The notes under the pieces: generated by a model
The model's database searches: none
Told to the model about the DNA's origin: nothing
Seen by the model: the letters and a program-made list of their open reading frames with translations, nothing else
Shown: positions 17,901 to 25,624 of the stretch, one piece after another
How the letters are laid out: each line of letters starts with the position of its first letter
How positions within the stretch are numbered: the stretch's first letter is position 1
Assembly (NCBI GenBank): GCA_963704535.1
Contig: OY969916.1
Location: 6,386,001-6,450,000, forward strand
Source: G963704535 sp963704535
GTDB lineage: Bacteria; Chloroflexota; Chloroflexia; Chloroflexales; Roseiflexaceae
Direction of reading: 5' to 3'
Length of the DNA: 64,000 nt
Translations under genes and position numbers: made by a program

Positions 17901-18139
17901 TACGGCTGGGCGAGCTGCCGTCTGCCGCCGAGGCGTACGGCAAGCTGACGCAGCTCCAGCCGACCAACCTGGAGGCGTACCGCAACTACACGCTTGTGCT
18001 CAGCGATACGCGCCAGTACCAGCAGGCGGCGACGGCCGCACAGACGACGCTGACGCTGGCGCAGCAGCAGGGCTCCGAGCAGGAAGTGGCCGTGCTTCAG
18101 AACCTGCTGAATTATTTGCTGAGTGTGGCGGGAAGCTAG
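14882..18139 (+). CDS. O-antigen ligase/polymerase-like membrane protein with TPR domain
   Basis: About 1085 residues. The N-terminal 600 residues hold some dozen membrane spans and the O-antigen ligase family (Wzy_C) motif TQSRGPWIGG. A basic Ala/Gly/Arg-rich linker and one more span follow, then a large C-terminal part with tetratricopeptide-like repeats (about 730-1085). Such proteins join or polymerise surface glycans. The start is TTG 14882: AGGAGG (14869-14874) is 7 bases upstream, and an upstream in-frame ATG (14780) would add 34 unlikely residues. No other glycan genes lie nearby. Confidence 0.8.
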   Translation: MQRQSFIATLCERIIEGGWLLALVLIPSYFNLLSSRHFEPDKATTLRGIVLVMAAAGIVLTLERMGRRTARQESPPGDGIVGRAWRRLNGIPLAVPALVYALVFVFTTFTSVVPGTSFWGSYQRLQGTYTNLSYIGLGAMIVLALRRREQLERLVTVAILGSLIAVGYGLVQHFQIDPLPWRGDVVIRVASTMGNSIFVAAYLIMVLPFALYRSVAAFHEAGQVPRGEGRTAADLGWVAGYTLLVLGSLAIILSTLKFGSVVRTADLRYWWIYPGSLVVAFALFLVPTLRPHAAERIGLPVLWPGIVTLLYGLFVAVSYALGQSTQVVQAQPGRGGLDWPLWMIGGMVLVGLAYVLFYTLPRSTNGVSRLFLQLHGAGMAIISALILLTIFFTQSRGPWIGGAAGLFVFFTLLLWRAMQRSRAEGSPRVRLWRGMLIGEIVLTVALAAFIVVFNFSDAPFFAQLRQVPYIGRMGRLLETDSGTGLVRRLIWAGDDKAGGAVALITFDPLRTIIGWGPESMFVAYNQVYPPSLANIEARGASPDRSHEAYLDELVTKGLLGLISYLFVVISFFVLAWRLTRRVEDWRMQVLFIACIAVVAAHSVEGLTGIPIVSTLMMLWLTLAVVVVAGAIAGEYTLGAAPAVADTTAVEAGPEQPARAQGAARGGRRRQGAATRGASQGRAVGRRPSGTADPINVVVYSIIGLMALAGVWFFNIDNVYADMRFQQGQAYTDNPGSNLEQQLAGMSYYLDAINMEPEQDFYYLNLGRTLMSIADIRRQMSPGQLGQPRPDASVAELLRQPDARSAQLFVAQLTPLEAMSYAEAVLERAKGINPLNKDHYANLGRLHNYWYTRLTQDREQLQLAVDAYRMGHEVAPQDVVILNEYASAVALMGSYARAQQDEAAAQRNYDDANRLLARSKDLDPRYNDTDLRTADIKRLQGSYAEATDQYVALIGQNPHALDSQINAIIDGMRDQPDQLRRLRDSYTAASAKKPDDATFYPIIGLLSVRLGELPSAAEAYGKLTQLQPTNLEAYRNYTLVLSDTRQYQQAATAAQTTLTLAQQQGSEQEVAVLQNLLNYLLSVAGS

Positions 18140-18197
18140 TACAGCACCACATCACAAGCGCCTCAGCACCCGCCACCTGACAGGTTTGGGTTGCTCT

Positions 18198-18237
18198 GCG
18201 GCCGATCGAACGCATGGCTCGTTCGGTTGGCCGCTTT
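18198..18237 (+). terminator. Strong terminator after the O-antigen ligase-like gene
   Basis: GCGGCC-GA-TCGAACG pairs with CGTTCGG-TT-GGCCGC, followed by TTTTG. It lies 58 bases after the stop codon. Confidence 0.75.
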
Positions 18238-18268
18238 TGTCTATGTCATACGGGCATCGCCGGAGTCG

Positions 18269-18277
18269 TGCTATAAT
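18269..18277 (+). promoter_or_regulatory. Extended -10 promoter upstream of dctQ
   Basis: TGCTATAAT, a perfect extended -10 with no clear -35. It would give a leader of about 160 bases that contains a family A repeat. Confidence 0.45.
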
Positions 18278-18325
18278 GCGCCCTCAACCCCTTTTTTAGA
18301 ATTGTAAAGCACCACAGAGACTCTC

Positions 18326-18404
18326 TGAAAAGGCTGGTGTGTTGCCCGCAATCCGTGATGGACAGGGTTTCTTGAGGGGTGGCCCCTCAAACTCCTCCTT
18401 TTCA
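18326..18404 (+). repeat. MITE-like repeat, family A copy 3 (diverged)
   Basis: TGAAAAGG ... CCTTTTCA ends, internal ATCCGTGATGG, and a central palindrome TTGAGGGGTGGCCCCTCAA. It is preceded by TTGTAAAGCACCACAGAG, the right end of family B. It sits between promoter and dctQ, so it would be transcribed. Confidence 0.65.
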
Positions 18405-18442
18405 GATCATCGACGCCCAATCAGCCAGCGAGGAGCGACCCG

Positions 18443-19040
18443 ATGCAAGCACTGTTGCGCGTCTCCAGGGGTATCGACGCCTTTATGGACGTGATCGGCG
18501 AGATAACGACCTGGCTCGTCACGATCCTGCTGGCGGTCGGGGTCTACAATGTCGTCGCGCGCTATGTCGGGTACCTCATAGGCCGCACCCTGGCTTCAAA
18601 CACCTTTATCGAGGGCCAGTGGTACCTGTTTTCGGTCATCTTCTTCTTCGGCTTCGCCTATATTCTGCGGCGGAATGCCCATGTGCGCGTCGATTTCCTG
18701 TACTCCAAGCTCGATCCGGTGCGGCGCGCTTGGGTGAATCTGATGGGCACACTGTTTTTCCTGCTCCCTTTCTGCCTTTTAGGCATCTATGTCACCTGGC
18801 CGCGAGTTCATGCGCTCGTGGGGGCGGCTGCCGAACGGGCAGTGGGGTACCTGGGAGTTGTCATCTGACCCTGGCGGCCTGCCGCGCGCGCCGATCCGCA
18901 CCATGATCGTCGTCGCCTTCGTGCTCCTGCTCATTCAGGGCATCTCGGAGATCATCAAGCATATAGCGGTCATTACCCACCGTGTGGAAGACGAGGAGAT
19001 TGTGAAGCTGGAGGAGTACCAGCAGCAGGGGATCGACTGA
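18443..19040 (+). pseudogene. dctQ: TRAP transporter small membrane subunit DctQ, frameshifted
   Basis: A four-helix DctQ subunit, split. The first frame (18443 to about 18806) covers three spans up to IYVTWPRV. The second (to 19040) carries SSDPGGLPRAPIR and the last span plus tail. Removing one T at about 18804-18807 restores the family pattern TWPxVxxSW ... SSDPGGLPRAP. GAGGAG precedes the ATG. Together with DctM and DctP it would form a Na+-dependent TRAP transporter for a carboxylate. A single insertion error or a real inactivating mutation are both possible. Confidence 0.82.
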
Positions 19041-19078
19041 ACGGGTGAAGCCGCACCAAGACGAAGGGAGTGCCCTTT

Positions 19079-20413
19079 ATGACGTTCGAGTGGTTGGCTA
19101 TCGTCATGTTTCTGGGGATCTTCATCGCCCTCTCCTTCGGCTACCCGATCGGCCCAAGCTTCGCCGGGACGGCGATGATCTTCGGGCTGATCGGTCTCTC
19201 TCTAGGCGCGTTTAAGCTTGATCTCCTGCGGGCGCTCCCCGATCGCTGGTTTGGCACCATGTCGGATTATACCTACCTCGCGATTCCCTACTTCGTGTAT
19301 ATGGGAACGATCCTGGAGAAGTCGGGGCTGGCCGAGGATCTGCTTGAGACGGTGGGCATCTTGTTCGGGCGGATTCCGGGTGGGCTGGCGCTAGGGGTGA
19401 TCCTGGTCGGCGCGCTGCTGGGCGCCGCCACCGGCGTGGTGGCCGCCAGCGTGATCGCCATGGGCCTGATCTCGCTGCCGATCATGCTGCGCTACGGCTA
19501 TGATAAGGAGCTGGCCACCGGGGCGATCGCCTCGGCCGGCACGATCACCCAGCTTATTCCCCCAGCTACAGTGCTGGTGGTGCTGGCCGACCAGCTTGGC
19601 GTACCGTTGGGCGAGCTGTTCGTGGGCTCGATCATCCCCAGTGTCATCCTGACGGCCGCCTATGGGCTGTACTGTGTCGGGGTTGGGATCTTTCAGCCGC
19701 ACAAGGCCCCGCCCATGCCGCCCGAGGCGCTGGCCATTCGTGGGCGGGCGCTGCTTGCGCGCGTCTTCAAGGCGCTGCTCCCGACGCTGGGGCTAATCCT
19801 GGCGGTGCTGGGCAGTATCTATGCCGGGTTCGCCACGCCGACTGAGGCGGGCGCGGTGGGGGCGCTGGGCGGCGTACTGCTGGCGATGGCATACCGCAAA
19901 TTCAGCATGAAGCTGCTTCGAGATGCCGCGCAGGACACCCTGCGCATCACCAGCCTGGTCATTCTGATTCTGTTCGGGTCAACCATCTTCTCGCTGGTCT
20001 TCGATGGGCTGGGCGGCACCAAGCTGATGGTTAGCTTGCTGACCAACCTGCCGGGCGGCTATGTCGGCTTCCTGCTCTTCAGCATGGTCGCCGTGTTCTT
20101 GCTGGGCATCTTTCTGGAGTTTATCGAGATCTGCTTTATTGTGATGCCGATCTTCGTGCCGGCCTGCCGAATGCTGGGCATCGACCTGACCTGGTTTGGC
20201 ATTCTGATGACGATCAATCTGCTGACGGCGTTTCTCTCGCCGCCGGTCGGCTTCACGCTGTTCTACCTGAGTAGCGTCGCGCCGCCGGAGGTGAAAATCG
20301 AGCATATCTTCCGCGGCGTGGTCCCGTTTATGATCGTCACGCTGGTGGTGTTGGTGATCGTGATGGCGTTCCCGCAGACGGTGCTGTGGCTGGTGGCTGA
20401 GTATCGGAAATAG
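19079..20413 (+). CDS. dctM: TRAP transporter large membrane subunit DctM
   Basis: 444 residues with about 12-13 hydrophobic spans and the typical DctM features SFGYPIG near the N-terminus, LIPPATVLVVLADQ and TPTEAGAVGALG. It forms the transport channel. The ATG at 19079 has AGGGAG 8 bases upstream and is preferred to the GTG at 19070. The periplasmic binding protein is probably the dctP beyond the insertion sequence, on the opposite strand. Confidence 0.92.
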   Translation: MTFEWLAIVMFLGIFIALSFGYPIGPSFAGTAMIFGLIGLSLGAFKLDLLRALPDRWFGTMSDYTYLAIPYFVYMGTILEKSGLAEDLLETVGILFGRIPGGLALGVILVGALLGAATGVVAASVIAMGLISLPIMLRYGYDKELATGAIASAGTITQLIPPATVLVVLADQLGVPLGELFVGSIIPSVILTAAYGLYCVGVGIFQPHKAPPMPPEALAIRGRALLARVFKALLPTLGLILAVLGSIYAGFATPTEAGAVGALGGVLLAMAYRKFSMKLLRDAAQDTLRITSLVILILFGSTIFSLVFDGLGGTKLMVSLLTNLPGGYVGFLLFSMVAVFLLGIFLEFIEICFIVMPIFVPACRMLGIDLTWFGILMTINLLTAFLSPPVGFTLFYLSSVAPPEVKIEHIFRGVVPFMIVTLVVLVIVMAFPQTVLWLVAEYRK

Positions 20414-20418
20414 AAGCT

Positions 20419-20510
20419 GCCGAAACGTAAAACGTAAAACGTGAAACGTGACGTTAGCCGTGAAACGTGAAACGTGACATTGGATGACGTTCACGCATCA
20501 TGCTCCACGT
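20419..20510. repeat. AACGTGAAACGTGA word-repeat with hairpin, left of the IS
   Basis: Repeats of AAACGTAAAACGT and GTGAAACGTGAAACGTGAC, then complementary GACGTTCACGC ... CCACGTTTCAC, able to fold as a long hairpin behind dctM. A sister segment stands at 22354-22416 on the other side of the insertion sequence. Confidence 0.6.
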
Positions 20511-20517
20511 TTCACAA

Positions 20518-22345
20518 GATGCCGCTGGCGAACCCGCACTCAGCGAGCTGCTGTTAGCCGGGCGCTCCGGCAAGCGCGGCAAAGGCCGACTGGCGCGTAC
20601 GCGATCGGGGCGTCTCGGCTAGCCAGGCCGCTACGCGCATAAAATTGAGCGCTGCACCGAGTAACAGATGCATCAGCCGCGTTTTCACATATCCAATATA
20701 CCGCGAACGGCGCAAGTCGCCCGTGTGGACGCCCTGGGAGATCGTGCCTTCGATCCCCGCCCGCCGCGCATACTGCGCCTTGAACAGATCGGTCTGCTGC
20801 CGTTGGCGGGCGGCTTGGAGCGCGGCATACTGGTCACGCTCCCGCACCAACAAGGCCCGCGGTGCGGTTGCCGATTGGGTACAGTCTGGGCGCCGCGCAC
20901 AGGCCGCGCAGATCGGTTTACTGAAGGTGATATGCGTTGTCGCATGTCCATGGCGATCGGTCCGCTCCATCCAGACCACACTCTGCTGTCCCTGTGGGCA
21001 GACAGCCTGTTTGGCGTCCCAATCAATCATAAACTGTGCCGCAGCAAACCCGTTCCCGGCTTGGGCTTGCCAACTGTAATCATCCGCCACGGGGCCAAGC
21101 AGGTCAATTTGATGATCGTTGCGGCTTGTCACCAGGTGGTCGGCACTCACATACCCCGAGTCAACGATCTGTTCGGCTGGCGTCAGCGCCCGCTCGGCCA
21201 GGTGGTCCTGAATGGTCGGCAGCACTGCGAAATCGCTGGTGGTGGCGGGGGTGGTGGTCACATCCGTGATCAGATTGGGGGTAGCATCGTCGCACGTTTC
21301 AGTCAGATGCACCTTATAGCCGGTCCATTCGGTGTTGCGCTTTTTGCTATAGCGCGCATCGGGGTCATACGGCGAACTGATCAGGACCGGCGCGGCAGGC
21401 AAATCCTCCGCAGTGCGCCACCGCAGGGGCTGATCGGCGCTGGTTGCGTAGAACTGCTGGACCCAGACCTGGCGCAAGAGTTGCACCGCCGGCACCTCGC
21501 GTACCCAGGTGGGTGCGGTCGGCGCGTACACGGCCAGGAGCAGGTGGTGGCCATCAGCGCCGATTTGCTCGGCCAGCGCATAGCGAACCGGCTTCTCGGC
21601 AGGCAAGCGATATTCCTCAAATCGGCGGCTGTAGCGGTCGAACCAGACTGCGGGCACCCAAGATTGCAACCAATCGGGGGCCGCCGTCGCCAGCGTGTTG
21701 AGGGCATGGCGCAACGTTTCACCCACGCACTCCAAGCGGTTGAGCACAGGAATGGCGGCCAGGACATGGGTCGAGTCGGTGCGCTGGCGGCCTTTGGCCT
21801 TGATCAGGCCCTGCTGGCGAAAGAGCGTGAGCATGGTCTCGAACAGGAGCAGTTCGGCGTTACCGGCAATCAGCCGTTTGCGAAACTCGCAAAGGACTGA
21901 GGCATCGAAGCCGGGATCGGTCAACTCCAACGCGAGCGCATACTTCCAGTCGATGCGGCTGCGGACGGCGTCGGCGGCCTGGGCATCAGACAACCCTTCG
22001 GCAAACTGCATGATTGTGATGAGGGCGAGGTGCGCCGGGGCCTCGGCAGGTTGGCCGGTGGTGGAGAAAAGCGCCGCGAACTCCGGGTTGGTATAGAGAG
22101 GGCCGAAGGCATCGCGCATGCGCATGTAGGGATTGCCTTTGGGAAAGGCAGCCTGCGCGACACGGACGGTTTCATCGGGAAGCTGATAGAAAAGCGGGGC
22201 ATGCAATGACATGCGGTCAACTCCTAGCCTGCATCGGACGCGACCCACTGACGCGCCGCTTGCCGCATCATACGACAGAATATCGGCCAGCGAAACCACT
22301 CTCAAGCCGCAGAGGGGCGCCTATCAAGGGTTCGCCAGCGGCATC
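20518..22345 (-). mobile_element. Complete IS1182-like insertion sequence
   Basis: 1828 bp with perfect 18-bp terminal inverted repeats, GATGCCGCTGGCGAACCC at 20518-20535 and its complement at 22328-22345. It is flanked by a 7-bp direct repeat TTCACAA (20511-20517 and 22346-22352), read as the target duplication. It has one transposase gene. The intact ends and duplication suggest recent insertion, between two convergent TRAP genes and inside a repeat region. Confidence 0.92.
20554..22212 (-). CDS. Transposase, IS1182/IS5-like DDE type
   Basis: About 552 residues. The N-terminal InsH/DUF772-like domain includes FRKRLIAGNAELLLFE. The DDE catalytic residues are in RTDSTHVLAA, IVDSGYVSADHL and the ending AGIEGTISQGVH. 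A cysteine-rich insert (CAACARRPDCTQ) lies between, as in IS1182 transposases. The ATG at 22212 has AGGAG 8 bases upstream; a longer frame to 22305 would run close to the inverted repeat. No frameshift is seen, so the element may be active. Confidence 0.9.
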   Translation of the reverse strand: MSLHAPLFYQLPDETVRVAQAAFPKGNPYMRMRDAFGPLYTNPEFAALFSTTGQPAEAPAHLALITIMQFAEGLSDAQAADAVRSRIDWKYALALELTDPGFDASVLCEFRKRLIAGNAELLLFETMLTLFRQQGLIKAKGRQRTDSTHVLAAIPVLNRLECVGETLRHALNTLATAAPDWLQSWVPAVWFDRYSRRFEEYRLPAEKPVRYALAEQIGADGHHLLLAVYAPTAPTWVREVPAVQLLRQVWVQQFYATSADQPLRWRTAEDLPAAPVLISSPYDPDARYSKKRNTEWTGYKVHLTETCDDATPNLITDVTTTPATTSDFAVLPTIQDHLAERALTPAEQIVDSGYVSADHLVTSRNDHQIDLLGPVADDYSWQAQAGNGFAAAQFMIDWDAKQAVCPQGQQSVVWMERTDRHGHATTHITFSKPICAACARRPDCTQSATAPRALLVRERDQYAALQAARQRQQTDLFKAQYARRAGIEGTISQGVHTGDLRRSRYIGYVKTRLMHLLLGAALNFMRVAAWLAETPRSRTRQSAFAALAGAPG

Positions 22346-22353
22346 TTCACAAG

Positions 22354-22416
22354 TGCCGAAACGTAAAACGTGAAGTGTGACGTTGGATGACGTTCACGCT
22401 TCACGTTTCACGTTTC
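22354..22416. repeat. AACGTGAAACG word-repeat, right of the IS
   Basis: GCCGAAACGTAAAACGTGAAG ... GACGTTGGATGACGTTCACGC matches the segment at 20419-20493 left of the insertion sequence. It ends in TTCACGTTTCACGTTTCA, giving a hairpin that could end dctP transcripts. Confidence 0.6.
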
Positions 22417-22451
22417 AGAGTGTGTTTGGAAATGACCGCTGGAGCGTTGCG

Positions 22452-23678
22452 TTACACCCCAACGTTCGCATAGACATAATCAACGAAGCTCTTTTCGTTA
22501 ATCTTGTTCCAGGCGTAAATGTTTGGACGGAACTCCTTCCAGGGATCGAAGAGCGCCTTAAAGTCGGGGTCGGCGGCGGCGAACTCGTCGTAGATTTTGA
22601 AGGCTTCGGCCTCGGCGGCGGCCAGGATCTCCTGACTGTAGGGCTTCAGCGTGACCTTGCCGCCGGCCAGCAGCTCTTTGAGTGCCGTGCCGTTCTTGGC
22701 GTCGTAGCGGGCCAGCATGGTCATATTGGCCTCGAATGCCGCCGACTTCAGGATCTCCTGATACTCCTTGGGCAGCTCATTCCACTTGGGCAGGCCGATC
22801 TGGATCTCAAGCGAAGGACCCGGCTCCCACCAGCCAGGGTAGTAGTAGAATTGCGCCGCGTTCTGGAAGCCGAGCTTGGAATCGTCGTAGGGGCCGACCC
22901 ACTCGGCGGCATCGATCGTGCCGGTATCGAGGGCCTGGAAGATCTCACCGCCAGGGAGCTGCTGGACCGTCACGCCGAGCTTGGCCATGACCTGGCCGCC
23001 AAGGCCGGGGATGCGCATCTTCAGGCCCTGCAAGTCCTGCACGGTGTTGATCTCTCTACGGAACCAGCCGCCCATCTGGACGCCGGTGTTGCCGGCCGGG
23101 AACTGGATGACGTTGAACTTGGCGGCGTAGAGTTCCTGGAGCTTGGCCAGGCCGCCGCCCTCGTACAGCCAGGCGTTTTGCTGCTGGGCGTTGAGCCCGA
23201 ATGGCAGCGCGGTGCCGAAGGCGGTGATCGGGCTTTTGCCGATGTAGTAGTAGGAGGCCGTGTGGCCCATCTCCACGGCGCCTTCCTCCACCGCGTTGAG
23301 CACCTCAAGCCCCGGCACCAACTCGCCGGCCGCGCGCGGGCGAATGACAAACTTGCCGTTGGTCATCGCGGCGACGCGCTCGGCGACCGTTTGGGCGCCA
23401 CCAAAGATGGTGTCCAGCGCCACCGGCCAGCTCGTTGCCATGTTCCATTCCAGCGTGGGCAGCTCGGTGCCCTGAGCCGGTGGCTGCGCCTGCCCGGCCG
23501 GCTGTGGCGAGGCCGGTTCGGCCGCCGGTGGCGAAGCTGCCAACACTGCCGGAGAGGCCGCTCCTGCGGGCTGGGGCGACGCCTGCGCGGCTGGGTCGGG
23601 GGCGGTGCCAGCGCAAGCGCCGAGCGACAGGGCCGCACTGCCTGTCGCGACGCTCCGTAGAAACTTTCGCCGTTGCAT
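22452..23678 (-). CDS. dctP: TRAP transporter solute-binding protein (DctP/TakP-like), lipoprotein
   Basis: 408 residues. The start MQRRKFLRSVATG is a twin-arginine signal, ending in the lipobox LSLGAC (Cys at about 21), so it is likely exported folded and lipid-anchored. A Pro/Ala/Gln linker follows, then the TRAP-binding fold opening WNMATSWP. EWVGPYDDSKLGF and YYYYPGWWEPGP-type residues resemble TakP, which binds 2-oxo acids. It should serve DctQ-DctM across the insertion sequence. It lies on the opposite strand, which is unusual for a TRAP set. Confidence 0.9.
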   Translation of the reverse strand: MQRRKFLRSVATGSAALSLGACAGTAPDPAAQASPQPAGAASPAVLAASPPAAEPASPQPAGQAQPPAQGTELPTLEWNMATSWPVALDTIFGGAQTVAERVAAMTNGKFVIRPRAAGELVPGLEVLNAVEEGAVEMGHTASYYYIGKSPITAFGTALPFGLNAQQQNAWLYEGGGLAKLQELYAAKFNVIQFPAGNTGVQMGGWFRREINTVQDLQGLKMRIPGLGGQVMAKLGVTVQQLPGGEIFQALDTGTIDAAEWVGPYDDSKLGFQNAAQFYYYPGWWEPGPSLEIQIGLPKWNELPKEYQEILKSAAFEANMTMLARYDAKNGTALKELLAGGKVTLKPYSQEILAAAEAEAFKIYDEFAAADPDFKALFDPWKEFRPNIYAWNKINEKSFVDYVYANVGV

Positions 23679-23766
23679 CTGTTTCTCCTGGCTCTAAGGG
23701 AGTAAGGTGCTGGGTATTATAATCTATCTGTTTGTTTTGTCTAGAGGAATTGGTCTCCAGCAAACG

Positions 23767-23817
23767 AAACCTTGGGGTTGTAGCAGGAGTGTTACCCCTA
23801 CTACAACCCCAAGGTTT
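23767..23817. terminator. Strong 17-bp hairpin between HU and dctP
   Basis: AAACCTTGGGGTTGTAG and CTACAACCCCAAGGTTT pair perfectly with a 17-base loop. It lies downstream of the HU gene (minus strand) and about 90 bases before dctP. The U-tract is short. Confidence 0.7.
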
Positions 23818-23891
23818 GGCCTGGTCAGCCCTTCAATGCGGGATGACGAGTGGTTCCGGTGTCGGTGTGGTGGAGGGCGAATAGCGGTTGA

Positions 23892-24179
23892 TCAGCCCTG
23901 GCCCCCACCCTTGACCGCTTCCTTCAGAGTGCTGCTGGCGCTGAAGCCGGGCGTCTTGGTCGCCGCGATCTTGATCTTGGCGCGGGTCTGTGGGTTCACG
24001 CCCTCACGCTCCTGGCGCTGACGCACCTCGAAGGTACCGAAGCCCGTCAGCGTGACCTTCTCGCCATGCTTGAGCGTCTCGGTAATGATATCCAAGGCGG
24101 CGTCCACAACCTGCTTGGTCTCTTTCTGAGAGATGCCCGTTCGCTCGGCCACGGCTCGAATGAAGTCGGTCTTCTGCAT
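23892..24179 (-). CDS. hup: HU-family DNA-binding protein
   Basis: 95 residues. It starts MQKTDFIRAVAERTGISQKE, has the HU dimer core GEKVTLTGFGTFEVRQR and the DNA-binding arm with GVNPQTRAKIKI. It is a small basic nucleoid protein that bends DNA. AGGAGG lies 10 bases before the ATG at 24179; an upstream in-frame ATG at 24224 would lie on the promoter. The tail is glycine-rich (KGGGQG). Confidence 0.95.
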   Translation of the reverse strand: MQKTDFIRAVAERTGISQKETKQVVDAALDIITETLKHGEKVTLTGFGTFEVRQRQEREGVNPQTRAKIKIAATKTPGFSASSTLKEAVKGGGQG

Positions 24180-24219
24180 ATCTAGTATGCCTCCTGTGTA
24201 CGTATGTGCGGATACCTCT

Positions 24220-24247
24220 TTCATATGCAGTATACCGCACTTGTCAA
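24220..24247 (-). promoter_or_regulatory. Putative hup promoter
   Basis: Minus strand: TTGACA (24242-24247), 16 bp, TATGAA (24220-24225), about 40 bases before the ATG. Confidence 0.5.
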
Positions 24248-24320
24248 GCCCCCTTCCTCATTAGGACGCCATGGAAGGCTATTGAACCTTTCCAACTCGC
24301 TTTCATGGCTTCCTAAAGCC

Positions 24321-25454
24321 TTATTTTGTGAATGGCGCGTCCTGATGCGATCCGGGTCGTCGCTGGGGTTGCGGGTGATCGGCGTGTATGAGCAGTGCCT
24401 GGACCGCCTGCTGGAGATTGGGATAAGTGGTGAGGATGCCGAAATCGAGGTCGAGCGAGACGATCGTCTGCGCGACGTCGGCACGAATGCCGACCAGCAA
24501 TGGCTGCGCGCCCAGCAGCCGCACGGCAGCGGCCGTCTCCAGGAGCGCCTGCGCGATCTGGGTATCGACGATCGGCACGCCGGTGATATCGAAGATGACG
24601 TGGTGGGCACGCAGGCGGCTGACCGCCGCGAGGATCGCGCTGGACAGCGCGACAGAGCGGTCGCGGTCGATCGCGCCGATCAGCGGGGCGACCAGCACAC
24701 CCGGCAGCACCGGGAGGATCGGCGCGCCCAACTCGCGGACCGTTGCCTGGCTGGTGCTCAACTGATCGATCGTCGCCTGGAGCGAGGCGGTGCGCTCGGC
24801 CACGGTTGTCTCCAGGGAGGCGCGGAGCTGCTCTAGCTCCTGCTCGCGGGCCAGCGCCGTCGTCAGCGCGTCGCGGAGCGAGGCGCCGAAGCGGTCGAGA
24901 AATAGGCCCAGCACGCCGATGATCAGGCCGAACCCGCCCATTAACGCCAGCGTGGGGCCGAGCTGCGGCGATGGGGTGTCGGCCTGCGGCCTTGCCAGGT
25001 ATTGTACGAGGGCGGTGGCAACAATCGCCGCCAGGCTGATGCCGATCCCCGCGAGTAGGGCGCGCCGCCCGGAGAGCAGCCCGGCCAGCGTGATCGGGAG
25101 CACAAACGTGAGCAGCGCGATCTCGCCATGCTCGAGCCCAAGGTTAATCTCCATCAACGCCAGCCCGAAGAGGAGCCCGAACGTCGCTATCATCACCGAG
25201 AGCTGAAAGCGACCGCGTCGCAACATGACCAGCGCGAGCGCCTCGCTGCAACTGACCAGCCCTATGGCTATGCTGCCTAATAGGCCTCCTTCTGAGTAGG
25301 CCAGGGCTAGAAAGAAGCCAGGAACAGTTGCAATGATCAAGCCGGCCAGCATGATCTGAATCATCGCCGCATGCCGGCGTTCGAGCGGGTTCTGTAGCGG
25401 AACGTCATTCAACCATTGGCGTAAGCGTTCGATCAAGGGATACCTCGCTAGCAT
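24321..25454 (-). CDS. Membrane-anchored STAS-domain protein (RsbR-like)
   Basis: 377 residues. Five or six hydrophobic segments (about 30-195) are followed by a coiled coil (about 200-240) and a C-terminal STAS domain like that of RsbR (GAPILPVLPGVLVAPLIG, then DITGVPIVDTQIAQAL). The threonine in VDTQIA and that in ADVAQTIVSL fall where RsbR proteins are phosphorylated. It may feed a membrane signal to the RsbS-RsbT pair encoded at 4.5-5.3 kb. No ribosome binding site is obvious at ATG 25454. Confidence 0.78.
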   Translation of the reverse strand: MLARYPLIERLRQWLNDVPLQNPLERRHAAMIQIMLAGLIIATVPGFFLALAYSEGGLLGSIAIGLVSCSEALALVMLRRGRFQLSVMIATFGLLFGLALMEINLGLEHGEIALLTFVLPITLAGLLSGRRALLAGIGISLAAIVATALVQYLARPQADTPSPQLGPTLALMGGFGLIIGVLGLFLDRFGASLRDALTTALAREQELEQLRASLETTVAERTASLQATIDQLSTSQATVRELGAPILPVLPGVLVAPLIGAIDRDRSVALSSAILAAVSRLRAHHVIFDITGVPIVDTQIAQALLETAAAVRLLGAQPLLVGIRADVAQTIVSLDLDFGILTTYPNLQQAVQALLIHADHPQPQRRPGSHQDAPFTK

Positions 25455-25624
25455 TCAGTTGTGCGGTGGTGAGAGGTTTCCAGGACCGCCGTCGCGATCA
25501 TGGCGACACGATACTACTGTACACGAAAACCATTACCACATCCTGCCGCCCGGTGAATGGCTCCCCAACTCAGACGGTGGGCAAGGTTGCCCTTGTCCCA
25601 CCGCCGGTCGCGCGAGCGTCAATG

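Noticed and set aside
20668..21900. 410-codon plus-strand frame inside the insertion sequence, and 22377-23660 over dctP
   Set aside because: Antisense shadows of the transposase and of dctP.
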